A stretch of 64,000 bases of DNA, from contig JAQTUV010000003.1 of NCBI GenBank assembly GCA_028707175.1, positions 186,001 through 250,000 of the forward strand, read 5' to 3'. The position numbers and the translations under genes are program-made. This document shows, piece by piece, positions 9,233-19,754 of this stretch (position 1 is its first letter; the number at the start of each line of letters is the position of its first letter). The notes under the pieces are model-generated. The model saw only the letters and a list, made by a program, of their open reading frames with translations. It was not told where the DNA came from and searched no databases. Source of the DNA: Sideroxydans sp. (GTDB taxonomy: Bacteria; Pseudomonadota; Gammaproteobacteria; Burkholderiales; Gallionellaceae).

Positions 9233-11656
9233 ATGACTATCCAAAACAACGACCAACCCACCCTCTTCCCCGATGAAGAAGTGAATGTGATTGAAACAGA
9301 AACGCCTGAAACTGTGCCAGTTGCAGCAGAAGGCAATGGCGGTGGCAAACAATTCGCCCCCCTCGCCCCCTTCCCCGAAGGTGATGATGTGCCGATCTCC
9401 ATGTATGCCGAGCGTGCTTATTTGGAATATGCCATCTCCGTCGTCAAAGGCCGCGCCCTGCCCGATGTGTGCGATGGGCAGAAGCCCGTGCAGCGCCGTA
9501 TCTTGTACGCCATGCGTCAGATGGGATTGAGTCACGGCAACAAACACGTGAAGTCCGCCCGTGTCGTGGGTGATGTGCTGGGTAAATATCACCCGCATGG
9601 TGACTCTTCCGCCTATGAAGCGATGGTGCGATTGGCGCAGGATTTCTCGTTGCGTTACCCACTGGTCGATGGGCAAGGCAACTTCGGCACACGCGATGGC
9701 GACAATGCCGCCGCCATGCGCTACACCGAGGCGCGCCTCACGCCGCTGGCCGATTTGTTGCTGTCCGAATTGGATATGGGAACGGTGGATTTCGTGCCGA
9801 ATTACGATGGCGCGTTCCAAGAACCGGCCATGTTGCCGGCACGTTTGCCGATGGTGTTGCTGAACGGCGCATCGGGTATCGCGGTGGGGATGGCGACCGA
9901 GATTCCATCACATAACCTACGCGAAGTGGCTTCTGCTGCGGTGCAATTGGTACGCGATGCGAGCCTGTCTGATGAAGCACTACTCGCCTGCATTCCCGGC
10001 CCAGATTTTCCGGCGGGCGGGCAAATCATCTCCTCTCCGCGCGATCTGCGAGACAGCTATTTGAGCGGACGCGGCTCCATCAAAATGCGCGCGCGTTGGA
10101 ATGTAGAAGAGTTAGCGCGAGGCCAATGGCAGATCGTGGTGTATGAATTGCCGCATGGCGTTTCGACCAAAAAAGTGCTGGAAGAAATCGACGAGCTGAG
10201 CAATCCCAAAGTCCGCGCAAACAAAAAAAGTTTGTCGCCCGAGCAGGTTCAGAACAAACAATTGTTGCTGTCCGTGTTGGATGCGGTGGCGGATGAATCT
10301 GATAAATCACAAGCAGTTAGGTTGGTATTTCAACCTAAATCCTCACGTCAAACGCAAGACGAATTGATGAACGTCTTGCTCACCCACACCAGCTTGGAAT
10401 CCTCCACTTCGCTCAATCTCACCATGATTGGGCTGGATGGCAGGCCGCAACAAAAATCACTGCCGCAGATCATTCGTGAGTGGGTCACATTCCGTTTAGC
10501 CACCGTGCGCCGCCGCTGTGAACATCGCTTGATGCAAGTCAACGACCGCCTGCATATCTTAGAAGGACGCATGGTGGTGTTCTTGAATCTGGACGAAGTC
10601 ATCGCCCTTATTCGTGAATCCGACGATCCCAAGGCCGCATTGATCGCACGCTTTGAATTGTCCGAACGCCAAGCCGAAGACATCTTAGAAATCCGTCTGC
10701 GCCAACTGGCGCGTATGGAAGGCATTCGCATCGAGAAAGAAATCAAGCAACTCGACAAAGAGCGCAAAGACCTCACTCGCTTGTTATCAAAAGAGAGCGC
10801 CTTGCGCGAACAAGTCGCCATTGAGATCGATGCCGACATGCAAACTTTTGGTGATGAACGTCGCACCTTGATTCAAGAAGCGCAACGTGCCGCCCCCGTC
10901 AATACGGTGGTGGATGAGCCTGTTACTGTGCTGATCTCCAAAAAACATTGGGGACGTACGCGCCAAGGTCACGGTCTTGACCTGTCCAACTTACCATTTA
11001 AAGATGGTGATGGATTGCTGGCCAAGTTCGAATGTCGCACCACCGACCATTGCATCGTCATCTGCGATAACGGCCGCGCATGCAGCATTCCCATCGCACA
11101 ATTCCCGTCAGGACGGGGCGACGGCGTACCACTTGCCACTCTTATCGAGCTCGCCAGCGGCGCCAAGATTGCACATGTGATTTGCGGTAAAGCAGATCAA
11201 GCCGTGCTCATCTCCACCTCGGCAGGTTATGGGTTCACTGCCACCTTGGGTGACATGGTGGGCCGCAACAAGGCCGGCAAACAATTCATCAGCGTAGAAA
11301 AAGAAGCCATCCTGCCACCCGTCACCTACACCCCAACGGCACAATCTGTTGTGGCCGCTGCATCAAGCGATGGCCGCTTGTTGGTGTTCCTGTTGAGTGA
11401 GATGAAGCACCTGCAGAGCGGCGGTAAAGGTGTGATTGTGATGGGGCTAGCGGAAGGTGCAGAGCTGATAGTCACAGGCGTGATCAACCAAGCCAGGATC
11501 GAAGTCGCAGGTAAAGTTGGCACACGAGATCACATCGTCAAACTTGCGGGTGAGACATTGCAAAGCTTCTTTGGCAAACGTGCGCGGGGCGGCAAGAGCC
11601 TTCCTGCCAAGTTCAAACCCGAGTCCTTTGTGATGGTGGCAGAGAAAGAAGCGTAA
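9233..11656 (+). CDS. parC: DNA topoisomerase IV subunit A
   Basis: [48 protein letters not shown]; starts directly after parE stop (TAAATG). Confidence 0.96.
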   Translation: MTIQNNDQPTLFPDEEVNVIETETPETVPVAAEGNGGGKQFAPLAPFPEGDDVPISMYAERAYLEYAISVVKGRALPDVCDGQKPVQRRILYAMRQMGLSHGNKHVKSARVVGDVLGKYHPHGDSSAYEAMVRLAQDFSLRYPLVDGQGNFGTRDGDNAAAMRYTEARLTPLADLLLSELDMGTVDFVPNYDGAFQEPAMLPARLPMVLLNGASGIAVGMATEIPSHNLREVASAAVQLVRDASLSDEALLACIPGPDFPAGGQIISSPRDLRDSYLSGRGSIKMRARWNVEELARGQWQIVVYELPHGVSTKKVLEEIDELSNPKVRANKKSLSPEQVQNKQLLLSVLDAVADESDKSQAVRLVFQPKSSRQTQDELMNVLLTHTSLESSTSLNLTMIGLDGRPQQKSLPQIIREWVTFRLATVRRRCEHRLMQVNDRLHILEGRMVVFLNLDEVIALIRESDDPKAALIARFELSERQAEDILEIRLRQLARMEGIRIEKEIKQLDKERKDLTRLLSKESALREQVAIEIDADMQTFGDERRTLIQEAQRAAPVNTVVDEPVTVLISKKHWGRTRQGHGLDLSNLPFKDGDGLLAKFECRTTDHCIVICDNGRACSIPIAQFPSGRGDGVPLATLIELASGAKIAHVICGKADQAVLISTSAGYGFTATLGDMVGRNKAGKQFISVEKEAILPPVTYTPTAQSVVAAASSDGRLLVFLLSEMKHLQSGGKGVIVMGLAEGAELIVTGVINQARIEVAGKVGTRDHIVKLAGETLQSFFGKRARGGKSLPAKFKPESFVMVAEKEA

Positions 11657-11681
11657 GGCGCGCTGCTTCTTTCTCAGGGAA

Positions 11682-11713
11682 GCGATACCTCATTGATCAA
11701 TGAGGGGTATCGC
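11682..11713. terminator. Candidate bidirectional hairpin between convergent parC and tex
   Basis: GCGATACC-TCATTGA/TCAATGA-GG-GGTATCGC inverted repeat between convergent genes; no clear U-tract on + strand. Confidence 0.5.
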
Positions 11714-11756
11714 TCCTTATCCGACTTAAGCTGAATATCCGAAACGAACAACCAGA

Positions 11757-14126
11757 TTAACCCTTCAGCTTGGCGAACGCTGCCGCCATCGCACCACCTA
11801 CAGGCGCTGGGGCTGGCGCACGGTTCGCTGGTTTGCCGCTGGCGGGTCTTGCTTGTGGGCGATTGTCGCGTTGCTCACGCGGGGCGGCATCTGACCTGCT
11901 GCTCACCTGCCCTGCTGAATCAGTCAGTCGCATGGTCAGCGCGATGCGTTTGCGCTTCTCATCCACTTCCAACACTTTCACCTTTACCACCTGCCCTGCT
12001 TTCACCACGGTGTGCGGGTCTTTCACGAACTTATCGGCAAGGGCGGAGATGTGTACCAAGCCATCCTGATGCACGCCGATGTCCACGAACGCGCCGAACG
12101 CCGCCACGTTGGTCACCACGCCTTCGAGGATCATGTCCGGCTTCAAGTCGGACAATGCTTCCACGCCTTCTTTGAACGTCGCGGTGGTGAACTCGGGGCG
12201 CGGATCGCGACCAGGCTTCTCCAGTTCTTTCAGAATATCGCTGATGGTCGGGATGCCGAACTTCTCATCCATGTATTTCGCTGGGCTGAGTGACTTCAGC
12301 AGATTGCTGTTGCCGATGATGCCTTTGAGGTCTTGCTTGATGTCGGCCAAGATGCGCTGCACCAGCGGATACGATTCAGGGTGCACCGCCGAAGCATCGA
12401 GCGGATCGTTGCCGCCCATGATGCGCAAGAAGCCCGCTGCCTGTTCGAAAGTCTTATCGCCCAAACGTGGCACATCGCGCAGCTCGGCTCGGCTAGCGAA
12501 GCGGCCCTTCAAGTCACGCTGATTCACGATGGCCTGCGCCACGCTGCTGCTCAAGCCAGAGACGCGCGCCAGCAAAGGCACCGACGCCGTGTTCACATCC
12601 ACGCCCACTGCGTTCACGCAATCTTCCACCACCGCATCCAGCGAACGCGCCAACTGGAACTGGCTCACGTCATGCTGATATTGCCCCACGCCGATGGACT
12701 TGGGATCGATCTTCACCAACTCGGCCAGCGGATCTTGCAGGCGACGTGCGATAGACACCGCACCGCGCAACGACACATCCAACTCCGGCAATTCTTTGGA
12801 GGCGAACTCCGATGCGGAATACACCGACGCGCCCGCTTCGGATACCACGATGCTGGTCATGTTCAACTCTGGGCGTAGCTTGATGAGGTCGCGCGCCAGC
12901 TTGTCTGTCTCGCGTGAGGCCGTGCCGTTGCCGATGGAGATGACAGCCACTTTATGTTTCTCGGCCAACTTGCTCAGCGTGTGCAACGAGCCATCCCAAT
13001 CGTTACGCGGCTGGTGCGGATAGATGGTGGCGGTATCCACCACCTTGCCGGTCTCGTCCACCACCGCCACTTTCACGCCCGTGCGGATGCCGGGGTCCAG
13101 CCCCATCGTCACACGCGGACCAGCGGGTGCGGCCAGCAACAAGGCTTTCAGATTGAGTGCGAACACGTTGATGGCCTCGGTCTCGGCCTTGGCGCGCAAG
13201 GCGCTCATCAGTTCCGATTCCAGATGCATAAAACTCTTCACGCGCCATGTCCAGCGCACCGTGTCCAGCAACCAGCGGTCAGCGGCACGGTTCATGTCTT
13301 TGATGTTGAAGCGTGCGGCGATGCGTGCCTCGCAGGGATTGTGCGGCGCGCCCCACGTCGGTTTCTCTTCTTCGCTATCCAAGCGCAGTTGCACATCCAA
13401 CATCTCTTCGCGGCGACCACGGAACACGGCCAGCGCACGATGCGAAGGAATGGTGTTGATGGATTCGGAATAATCGAAATAGTCGGCGTACTTCTCCGCC
13501 GCCTCGTTCTTGCCTTCCAACACCTTGGACTGCACCACGCCATGTTGCTGCACATATTCGCGCAACGATTGCAGCAGGTTCGCATCCTCGGCAAAACGCT
13601 CCATCAAAATCTGCCGCGCGCCATCCAGCGCTGCCTTGGCATCCGCCACACCAGGGTTGGCATCGCCCGCCGCGCTGGTGAAGGCGGCACGCAGATACTT
13701 CGCCCCCTCATCTTCTGGATTCAACGTCGGATTCGCCAGCAGCGCATCCGCCAATGGTTGCAACCCAGCCTCCAGCGCGATCTGCGCCTTGGTACGGCGC
13801 TTCGGTTTGTAGGGCAGATACAAATCTTCCAGATGCGTCTTGTCTGTAGCAAGCGACACCGCCTTCAACAACTCCGGCGTCATCTTGCCCTGCTCGGTGA
13901 TGGACGCAATGATGGCCGCACGCCGATCTTCCAACTCGCGCAGATAACGCAAACGGTCTTCCAACATACGCAGTTGGATATCGTCCAATCCCCCCGTCGC
14001 CTCTTTGCGATAACGCGAGATGAATGGCACGGTCGCGCCTTCGTCCAACAGGGCGATGGCAGCAGCGATCTGAGCAGGTTTGGCCGCGATCTCGGCGGCA
14101 AGGCGTTGTTCTATTGATGGAAGCAT
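11757..14126 (-). CDS. tex: Tex family RNA-binding transcriptional accessory protein (S1 domain)
   Basis: [40 protein letters not shown]-terminal S1 domain ([27 protein letters not shown]). Confidence 0.96.
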   Translation of the reverse strand: MLPSIEQRLAAEIAAKPAQIAAAIALLDEGATVPFISRYRKEATGGLDDIQLRMLEDRLRYLRELEDRRAAIIASITEQGKMTPELLKAVSLATDKTHLEDLYLPYKPKRRTKAQIALEAGLQPLADALLANPTLNPEDEGAKYLRAAFTSAAGDANPGVADAKAALDGARQILMERFAEDANLLQSLREYVQQHGVVQSKVLEGKNEAAEKYADYFDYSESINTIPSHRALAVFRGRREEMLDVQLRLDSEEEKPTWGAPHNPCEARIAARFNIKDMNRAADRWLLDTVRWTWRVKSFMHLESELMSALRAKAETEAINVFALNLKALLLAAPAGPRVTMGLDPGIRTGVKVAVVDETGKVVDTATIYPHQPRNDWDGSLHTLSKLAEKHKVAVISIGNGTASRETDKLARDLIKLRPELNMTSIVVSEAGASVYSASEFASKELPELDVSLRGAVSIARRLQDPLAELVKIDPKSIGVGQYQHDVSQFQLARSLDAVVEDCVNAVGVDVNTASVPLLARVSGLSSSVAQAIVNQRDLKGRFASRAELRDVPRLGDKTFEQAAGFLRIMGGNDPLDASAVHPESYPLVQRILADIKQDLKGIIGNSNLLKSLSPAKYMDEKFGIPTISDILKELEKPGRDPRPEFTTATFKEGVEALSDLKPDMILEGVVTNVAAFGAFVDIGVHQDGLVHISALADKFVKDPHTVVKAGQVVKVKVLEVDEKRKRIALTMRLTDSAGQVSSRSDAAPREQRDNRPQARPASGKPANRAPAPAPVGGAMAAAFAKLKG

Positions 14127-14331
14127 ATTGAGTTTGGCTAGATTAAATCGGCCTCCGCATGGGAGGCCGATGGATGAAATTTACGAGGGGCGGATTATGC
14201 CAAGATGTGGAGATGACTCAAAGAATATTGCGATGCTGACCCCAATAGTTACGATTCAATCGTGAGCAAGTTTAGCCCAGAAAGTTATTTCGAGCCTGGC
14301 CCTTTTAGCTGTCTTTTGATGCGACGGGGTA

Positions 14332-15303
14332 TTAGGCATCAGGTGTATGTAATGATGAGATTGCCCCCGCAGATGTAAAGTCGTTAGCTAATGATTCAAG
14401 ATACTTCTGGTCGGAAGGAATTTTTGCCATAGTAAACAGTTCAAGACCTAATGTGCTCAGTGAGTAATACAGCACGCTTAATTTGTTGTCATTTATTTTG
14501 TCTGTTGTTTTTACACACAATACAAATCCGTTGTACCCAAAATGATATGGATCGTATTTTGAAAAATCTAATTCGGTCGTAATGTTAATGACCCCAGCAG
14601 TTGCCTGAGAGATTATTCCCAGCTCGCTCATTTTCTGAAAAAAATTCTTATCAAAATTGTTATTGACCAAGTAGCCTGTATCGTTTCCTACTCCTCTAAG
14701 GATCAAGTTGTTATTGGTCATTACAAATGAAAATATTTTCGAAATATCTTCAATCTCGCTTTTGCTTAATTTGTCGATAAAGTCTAGCAATCTGTAAGAA
14801 GTTGTTCCTGGATGTTTCACTTCTCCTGCCAGTACTTTGGCCCAAAGTTGCTGTATTTTGTCTTCGGAAACTTTTGAGGCAAACTCTTTCCATCTAAAAA
14901 GCCAATCGTCTGTTACTTGTTCGGCGGATGGCGCTTGTGAATCGTCTATTAGCTCGTTTTCTGCATAAACAATTGTTTTGGATAAATTGATCTCTTTGCG
15001 GATTGCATCGGTAATAATATTTTGATTCGCAACTTTCGCCACATGAGGAAGTAATAAATTATCTTCTAGGCCCAAAGTCTTAATCTCTGAAAGGGTGCCG
15101 TCTGGAAGTAGCTTCATTTGACCTGATCTTATTGAAGCCACATCGGCTTCAACTTGGGCAAGCATTAGAAGTTCTTGTCTTTTTACTTCTATTTCAGCTT
15201 TTCCTTCGCGCTGTTTTTGCCAAGGTTTTAAAAGTGAGCCGATCCCTTTATCCGCTATGGTTTCCCATAGTTTTATTAGCAGTTGTTCTCCAGGTGCATT
15301 CAT
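14332..15303 (-). CDS. DUF2806-like domain protein
   Basis: ELIDDSQAPSAEQVTDDWLFRWKEFASKVSEDKIQQLWAKVLAGEVKHPGTTSYRLLDFIDKLSKSE resembles DUF2806 proteins. Confidence 0.65.
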   Translation of the reverse strand: MNAPGEQLLIKLWETIADKGIGSLLKPWQKQREGKAEIEVKRQELLMLAQVEADVASIRSGQMKLLPDGTLSEIKTLGLEDNLLLPHVAKVANQNIITDAIRKEINLSKTIVYAENELIDDSQAPSAEQVTDDWLFRWKEFASKVSEDKIQQLWAKVLAGEVKHPGTTSYRLLDFIDKLSKSEIEDISKIFSFVMTNNNLILRGVGNDTGYLVNNNFDKNFFQKMSELGIISQATAGVINITTELDFSKYDPYHFGYNGFVLCVKTTDKINDNKLSVLYYSLSTLGLELFTMAKIPSDQKYLESLANDFTSAGAISSLHTPDA

Positions 15304-15321
15304 GTGATCTCTCGCTTAATC

Positions 15322-15498
15322 CTATTGTTCCTCTGTCTTTTCTTGTTGCGGCAGTGCTGCCATCAACATCTCTTCTCTCGATGCCGGAGTTTCTAGGCTG
15401 ATCCTTCCCAGCACGCCATCGCGATAGTAGAGAATCCCCGGGGTCAGGTCTTGCATTGACGCATCGAAAAAAGAGAATGTTGCATTGCAAGCCCCCAT
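15322..15498 (-). CDS. Candidate small protein (58 aa) not in the supplied ORF track
   Basis: Manual translation MGACNATFSFFDASMQDLTPGILYYRDGVLGRISLETPASREEMLMAALPQQEKTEEQ*; lies just upstream of the DUF2806-like gene, same strand. Confidence 0.4.
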   Translation of the reverse strand: MGACNATFSFFDASMQDLTPGILYYRDGVLGRISLETPASREEMLMAALPQQEKTEEQ

Positions 15499-15524
15499 AA
15501 TTCTGATTCGATTGATCTCTTTAA

Positions 15525-15830
15525 TTATCGCCTGCGCCTGAAACGCAAAGCTCGGTTTTGAGCATCATCGTCGTTCACAGCATTATTTTGCGGTTGCGCT
15601 ATTACTGCCGGGGCTGGGAGGGACTCAACAGGTGGCTTTGGATTGGCGGCAATAGAATGAACAGGAGTTTGAATATCGGTCACCAAGGGACAACTCCCTT
15701 TCCTCAGATAACTATACTGTCCGTTCGGATCGGTGCATCGCACCAACTCCACGCTATTCGCAAACAGGGGAAAACCGATTCCCAAGCCCAGTGCAAGTAC
15801 CTTTGAAAGATGCATGAAATTCCTTTTCAC
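15525..15830 (-). CDS. Small secreted hypothetical protein, DUF4124-like N-terminal region
   Basis: Signal-peptide-like N-terminus (VLALGLGIGFPLFANS) then VELVRCTDPNGQYSYLRKGSCP. Confidence 0.5.
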   Translation of the reverse strand: MKRNFMHLSKVLALGLGIGFPLFANSVELVRCTDPNGQYSYLRKGSCPLVTDIQTPVHSIAANPKPPVESLPAPAVIAQPQNNAVNDDDAQNRALRFRRRR

Positions 15831-16026
15831 TTAACATAAACGGAATTAAACGGGGACAAACCACGGTTTCCGCACTCATCTATCCCCTCCAATTATTAGT
15901 AATTATTAGGGTCAGGTTCGCAATAAATTCATCGCCCGATACATCCAAAATAATTTTCGTATTTCTAGCGTTGCTTCAACTTCCACCCTGTCCAAACAAC
16001 ACTAGTCGTTTCAGTGGGTTGCTACG

Positions 16027-16605
16027 TTAGTTTTTCGCTTGCTTATCAGCAGGTGCAGGATCTGAGCCATTGTTATTCCACCACGCTTGCACTCTGTTGC
16101 GATTGAAGGCTGGTAACGGTTCGGTGCGAATCTCTGTATTGCTCAATGCGGGGAAGGTTGATTTGAATGCAGCGAGATCTTCTGGTGCATCAACCACAGA
16201 GATGTCGAATGTGCTGCCAGACACGCCTGCAGCGGCTTGGTCGATGAGTGGGATAACGGGGCCCGCACGGAATTCATTTCCGATTCGGGGGCGCATGATG
16301 GCGTTCACTCGTCCAACATAGGTGACCGAGGTCGGTGCGACGTTAAGTTCCATCAAGAGTGGTGTACTAAAAGTGGCGATAAACGGAAATGCGCCTGCGG
16401 TTCCAAATATAGATTGAATCTCGTACTTGCCCGGCTCTAGCGCGAGACTTAACAGTAGTTTGTTGCGCAATTCGGAATCGGTTTTTCCAGCATCGGCATC
16501 AATAGAGTAGCTTTTGCTTTCTGCTTTACCTTGCGCATTTTTGGAAGAGATGATGATGGCGGTAGGGCGAGTATTATTTCTCCCTAATTTATTTATTTTG
16601 AGCAT
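16027..16605 (-). CDS. Hypothetical protein
   Basis: 192-aa ORF with plausible composition; family not recognised. Confidence 0.5.
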   Translation of the reverse strand: MLKINKLGRNNTRPTAIIISSKNAQGKAESKSYSIDADAGKTDSELRNKLLLSLALEPGKYEIQSIFGTAGAFPFIATFSTPLLMELNVAPTSVTYVGRVNAIMRPRIGNEFRAGPVIPLIDQAAAGVSGSTFDISVVDAPEDLAAFKSTFPALSNTEIRTEPLPAFNRNRVQAWWNNNGSDPAPADKQAKN

Positions 16606-16847
16606 GTTTTTTGCACGCCCTCTACGCTAACAATGATGCACTTTGAAGCGGGCGGGAAGCCTAACAGCAAGGAAAATTATTATCCATAACTAAGAATATA
16701 TAGGCCTACCCAAGCTGTTGATCTAAATTAATTTAATTTTTATCTTGGTTGGCACCGACCCTATTTTTCAATAGAGAATTTTAAAAATCCTATTCGATGC
16801 GCTCTGTTTTAGATCGGTTTGCAAAGCCTTTGTGGTTCTACAAAAAA

Positions 16848-17543
16848 CTAGAACTTATTGAAGTACGAGTCGTTGGTTCTGAAATTCCCATTGAAGGTTT
16901 TTGTCAGTGTCAGCACGTTGCCGTTGATTGTCTTACCTACTTGTGAAAATACAAGTGGGGTTAATCCGGTTGAGATTGGTGTGCCTCTACCAAATCGCTC
17001 GATTTTTCCGTACCAGTGTTTGCCACACGCAAATTTGACGCGGTATTCCCCCAAGGGGACGAGTTGTGTTTCGGCTGTATCACCCGCTTTGACGAATATC
17101 TCTAAGACGGGGTTTCCTCCTTGCCAAGTTTCCAACTTTACGACGCAGTTTGCGTCTTTCCCCTGATCGGAGGTGACGGTGAATTTGGCTGTGTCTTCGC
17201 TACTTTCTTGATAGCGGATAATTGATCCACTTGATGGGAACGGTAATTCCTCTGAGCTTATTCGATCAACCGATTGTGCTGGCGAAGTCTGCACTACAGT
17301 TTCTTCGGGTTGATTTGCGCTCGAAAGCTGTTTTATGAAATGAAATATCTCGCCCCTGAAATAAATCGCTAAGGCAATCATTGCGACGCTAAGGAAGGTG
17401 ATGATACGCAGTTGTGCCTGCTGCTTTTCTGCTAGCAGTCGCCAGTATTCATCTTCGATTGCTGAGTTAGACGACTGAATGCGAGAACTCGCTTTTCGGT
17501 ACGATTGAAGTTCATCGAGGTAGTCGCGATCATTAAGAGGCAT
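16848..17543 (-). CDS. Hypothetical single-pass membrane protein
   Basis: 231 aa; TM segment IITFLSVAMIALAIYF followed by extracytoplasmic region. Confidence 0.55.
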   Translation of the reverse strand: MPLNDRDYLDELQSYRKASSRIQSSNSAIEDEYWRLLAEKQQAQLRIITFLSVAMIALAIYFRGEIFHFIKQLSSANQPEETVVQTSPAQSVDRISSEELPFPSSGSIIRYQESSEDTAKFTVTSDQGKDANCVVKLETWQGGNPVLEIFVKAGDTAETQLVPLGEYRVKFACGKHWYGKIERFGRGTPISTGLTPLVFSQVGKTINGNVLTLTKTFNGNFRTNDSYFNKF

Positions 17544-17772
17544 TAGCTTGGTCAGGCAAAAATTGTAGGAATTATTTTGCCGCGAAGCCTATCAGGTATG
17601 CCTTTCACTCGATATATGCCAAAGGATATAGGCCTAGGTCTATATCTTTTCGATAAAGGTATAGACCTAAGCTGATTCTTCTCAACCGAATAGCGACAAA
17701 ATTTTCGGTACTCACTCTCGCTTGGTGAATGTGCTGCTACGGTGGTGGGACTAATTCAGTTCGTTGGCACTA

Positions 17773-18081
17773 TCAGGAGCGATGAAAAACAACCCCGCAT
17801 TGGTGGCATTTCCAGGACGCTTGCCAACGCATATATAAGCCCGGCCAGAATTTTGAATTGAATTGGTACGCTTTATATCCAAGGAAGCCTGAGCTCATTA
17901 GGGTGAGCACGCCAAAAACGATCGTGTCTCCCCCATTTGCTAATAGAAGCAGGCTAATAAAGATGCCGATACTCGGCCATTTGAGAGATCGCTTTGCAGG
18001 TGGCGCTTGTATCGGCGTAGCCGCATCAATGCTGTCTTCAAGGCGTTGTGTGTTGTTTGAACCGCATTTGCTGCATTCCAT
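17773..18081 (-). CDS. Small membrane protein with CxxC motifs at both ends (zinc-ribbon-like)
   Basis: MECSKCGSNN ... two hydrophobic segments ... WKCHQCGVVFHRS. Confidence 0.55.
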   Translation of the reverse strand: MECSKCGSNNTQRLEDSIDAATPIQAPPAKRSLKWPSIGIFISLLLLANGGDTIVFGVLTLMSSGFLGYKAYQFNSKFWPGLYMRWQASWKCHQCGVVFHRS

Positions 18082-18213
18082 TGAGCATTTCCTGATTAAT
18101 TAAATTACGCCGAAGACAATTATTAGAGGGGGATTCGCACGGGTAGCAAGCATTCTTCAACAAGAATCTCACTGAGTGAATGTGTTTTTCGTGTCCTCAT
18201 ATGACATCCAAGT

Positions 18214-18429
18214 TTAGCTCGGAATAAGTGCAAATCGCGGTACTTCCTTCCCCTCCACCTGCACCATTTCAAAGAACACGTCTTTCGGCCTCGCCCAAAT
18301 CGAACCGTTGTGTGAGCGGTAGATCATCATGGTGACGGTGGGGTCGGATTCCAATATGGCTTCGCACACGATTTCGTAGATGCCGCCTTTGTAGTGTTGA
18401 TATTTCATGGTTGCTTCCTTTTTGGTCAC
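18214..18429 (-). CDS. DUF1653 domain protein
   Basis: KYQHYKGGIYEIVCEAILES...TMMIYRSHNGSIWARPKDVFFEMVQVEGKEVPRF. Confidence 0.85.
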   Translation of the reverse strand: MTKKEATMKYQHYKGGIYEIVCEAILESDPTVTMMIYRSHNGSIWARPKDVFFEMVQVEGKEVPRFALIPS

Positions 18430-18459
18430 GAAAAATTCGATTTATTCGTTTGGGTTTTT

Positions 18460-18554
18460 TAGGTCGGGTTTTAACCCGACAGCCTTTATATATTCTGAGC
18501 GCTTTGTCGGGTTACCCGCTGGGGTTCTTGCACCCTTGGGTGAAACCCGACCTA
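18460..18554. repeat. 95-bp element with perfect 11-bp terminal inverted repeats TAGGTCGGGTT/AACCCGACCTA
   Basis: Direct inspection; internal GTCGGGTT/AACCCGAC copies. Confidence 0.7.
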
Positions 18555-18573
18555 CTAGAATCGGTGTGGCATT

Positions 18574-19710
18574 TTAATTAGGGGCAGTCTGTTTGAATGG
18601 GCTGCGTTCGTTCAATTCATCTACGTATTCAGTAATCGCGGAGGCTTCTTGCTGGAGATAGTTTTCCACCGCTTTTGAGAATTGTGGATGCGCCAGCCAA
18701 TGGGCTGAACGTGTGGTGACGGGCAAAAAGCCGCGCGACAATTTGTGTTCGCCACCTGCCCCGCCCTCAAATGTTTTGATGCCGTGGGTGATGCAGTATT
18801 CGATAGCTTGGTAGTAGCAGACTTCGAAATGCAGTCCCGAGTGGAATTCAAATGTGCCCCATGAGCGTCCGTACAAGGCTTGATCGGTTTTGTAATTGAG
18901 GGCGCTGGCGATGGGACGTCCTTCGCGTGAGGCGATGACGAGCAAGGTGTTTTTCGGTAATGCTTTGCCAAGACGTTGAAAGAAATCAGCGTTGAGTTGA
19001 TGGGGGGAGTTGTACAGCTGCGCGGTGTGCAGATAACAAGAGGCAAAGAACGCCCAATGTTCGGGTGTTGCTTCTTCTCCGCTGAGGCATTGCAGCTCGA
19101 TGCCCGCTTCTTGCACTTTGCGTCGTTCTTGTTGGATGCGCTTGCGTTTGTCGCGGCTGAGTGTGGCGAGGTATGCGTCAAAGTCTCGATAGCCGGGGTT
19201 CTGCCAATGGAACTGTACGTCTTGGCGCAACATCATGCCTTGCGCCTGCGCTTCGGTTAGATCGTTTTCATTCAAGAATAGACAATGCAGGGAAGATACG
19301 CCGATGTCTTTTGCATATTGCAATGCGTGCGTCAGCAACAAGCGGCGCATCTCGTGTGTCGTCGCCAAAAATCTTGCCCCTGTAACGGGGGTAAAGGGGA
19401 CGGCGCATAACAACTTGGGGTAATAACGTAAGCCGTGTTGTTGATAGGCATTGGCCCAAGCGAAGTCGAACACGTGTTCGCCAAAGGAATTCATCTTGAG
19501 GTAAAGCGGCATGGCGCCGACCAATTTGGCATCCTGCCATAAGGTGAGGAACTGCGATTTCCAGCCATACAGCGGCATGGCACAACCACTTTCTTGCAGG
19601 GCAAGGAAGAACGCGTGCGACAGCATCGGGTCGCCACCGGTCAACGCATCCCATTCAGCTGCGGGGATATGCGCGATGTCGTCGATGATTTTTAGGTTGG
19701 GGGGATGCAT
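18574..19710 (-). CDS. GNAT/peptidogalycan biosynthesis (FemAB-like, DUF482) family protein
   Basis: FFLALQESGCAMPLYGWKSQFLTLW...FDFAWANAYQQHGLRYYPKLLCAVPFTPVTGARFLA, GGAGGEHKLSRGFLPV. Confidence 0.88.
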   Translation of the reverse strand: MHPPNLKIIDDIAHIPAAEWDALTGGDPMLSHAFFLALQESGCAMPLYGWKSQFLTLWQDAKLVGAMPLYLKMNSFGEHVFDFAWANAYQQHGLRYYPKLLCAVPFTPVTGARFLATTHEMRRLLLTHALQYAKDIGVSSLHCLFLNENDLTEAQAQGMMLRQDVQFHWQNPGYRDFDAYLATLSRDKRKRIQQERRKVQEAGIELQCLSGEEATPEHWAFFASCYLHTAQLYNSPHQLNADFFQRLGKALPKNTLLVIASREGRPIASALNYKTDQALYGRSWGTFEFHSGLHFEVCYYQAIEYCITHGIKTFEGGAGGEHKLSRGFLPVTTRSAHWLAHPQFSKAVENYLQQEASAITEYVDELNERSPFKQTAPN

Positions 19711-19754
19711 TGCGAATTAGAGCGAAGGGGACGAATGTCCCCTCGCGATCAAGC

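Noticed and set aside
12954-14117. 387-aa + strand ORF antisense to tex
   Set aside because: Overlaps a clear Tex CDS over its full length; His/Arg/Gln-rich composition typical of antisense read-through in a GC-rich gene
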